Assembly (NCBI GenBank): GCA_015179125.1 | Contig: WHVA01000016.1 | Coordinates: forward strand, 124,001 to 188,000 | Direction: 5' to 3' | Length of the DNA stretch: 64,000 nt | DNA from: Gautieria morchelliformis | Taxonomy: Eukaryota > Basidiomycota > Agaricomycetes > Gomphales > Gomphaceae | Part shown: positions 63,561 to 64,000 of the stretch, piece by piece | Layout: the number at the start of each line of letters is the position of its first letter | Position numbering within the stretch: position 1 is the stretch's first letter | Translations under genes and position numbers: made by a program | The notes under the pieces: generated by a model | What the model saw: the letters and a program-made list of their open reading frames with translations, nothing else | Database searches by the model: none | What the model was told of the DNA's origin: nothing

Positions 63561-64000
63561 TGTTACGACTGTTCCGATCAACCATCTCCGCCACCTCCGC
63601 ATATCCTCCGCGCCACCTCCGACTCTATTCCGACATCCGCATCACCCGCAACATCCGCAATATCCGCAACCCTCCTCCCTTGTATTTTCAGTACCCCTGG
63701 CCACCTCCAGACACCGGCCTCCGTACTCGACCCTGAGCACAGCAAGATACCATTTCCGTACTTCCGTTTCTTCCGATCCCTATTGTACTTACCCGCCTTG
63801 TTCTTTGCCATTGTTCTACCTTACCCTGAACCCCCTTGTAGTCCCATTGTTCCCAATTAGTTAGTTCCCACACATTGTACTCGACTTCCGCTTCCTCCGG
63901 AATCTGTTTAGTACAACACCATTACTTGTTGCTCTGCGCTTTGTATAAAACCCCCTCATGTATGTCTGTTATTTGGCAATCAGATAATCACCTTCGATAC
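63561..64000 (+). mobile_element. Possible start of an LTR running off the window
   Basis: TGTTACGACTGTTCCG at 63561 opens a C-rich, ORF-shadowed stretch with ATCCGCA/CCACCTCCG microsatellite-like repeats, followed by a TATAAAACCCCCTC promoter-like motif at 63943-63956. This layout is common in fungal gypsy LTRs. The other end is outside the window, so this is a guess. Confidence 0.3.

Overview
The window reads as nuclear DNA of a basidiomycete fungus, probably an Agaricomycete. The signs are short spliceosomal introns (GT...AG, about 45-80 bp), a DUF6533-type membrane-protein gene, a 45-residue-period TPR gene of the kind expanded in mushrooms, a UbiE-like methyltransferase pair of a type I associate with mushrooms, and a dense load of Ty3/gypsy, Ty1/copia, PIF/Harbinger and CACTA (tnp2) elements. 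There is no operon structure. Almost everything is either a transposon or a host-gene relic between transposons, so this looks like a repeat-rich accessory or heterochromatic block. Identifications rest on reading motifs in translations; no database was searched.

Layout, left half. 11-6421 is a Ty3/gypsy chromovirus on the minus strand. Its gag is frameshifted, its pol has a nonsense codon, and a copia-family solo LTR (5691-6187, TSD GCTGG) sits inside its 5' LTR. 6837-7857 is a 1-kb solo LTR (TSD TCCTT). 8967-10757 is a multi-exon DUF6533-type gene (copy A, minus). A second, truncated copy B lies at 13754-15227. The 5' flank and first codons recur inverted as copy C at 31686-33835. Between A and B, 12633-13753 is a terminal-inverted-repeat element that carries two exons of an iron-containing alcohol dehydrogenase gene, a Pack-type element. 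18279-23179 is a young Ty1/copia element (TSD TAGTT, nearly identical LTRs) inserted into what looks like an F-box/LRR gene. 24330-25080 is a 5'-truncated gene of the PEP-mutase/isocitrate-lyase superfamily. 26051-27614 is a compact non-autonomous LTR element with LTRs identical by eye (TSD GGAAG). 28200-29040 is a broken fragment of CSE1/exportin-2.

Layout, right half. 33836-39079 is a decayed Ty1/copia element with at least four frameshifts and no matching TSD. 41161-42080 resembles the N-terminus of a CACTA transposase, followed by an intact coiled-coil ORF on the other strand. 43517-44848 is an intact three-exon PIF/Harbinger transposase with a convergent partner ORF. 45.55-53.6 kb is a locus in which two copies of a roughly 1.8-kb segment (methyltransferase plus downstream ORF) flank a 3.1-kb TPR-repeat gene; both methyltransferases are broken, by different mutations. 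54102-58100 is a second Harbinger transposase carrying a nonsense codon, a 1-kb insertion, and a second copy of the 1-kb solo LTR (TSD GGTAT), which itself holds a copia solo LTR (TSD GAAGG). 60660-63207 is a decayed tnp2 transposase. The window ends in what may be the start of another LTR.

The strongest stories are the layered insertions dated by matching 5-bp target duplications, the Pack-type element, the TRIM-like element that may borrow a copia machinery, and the methyltransferase-TPR-methyltransferase locus.
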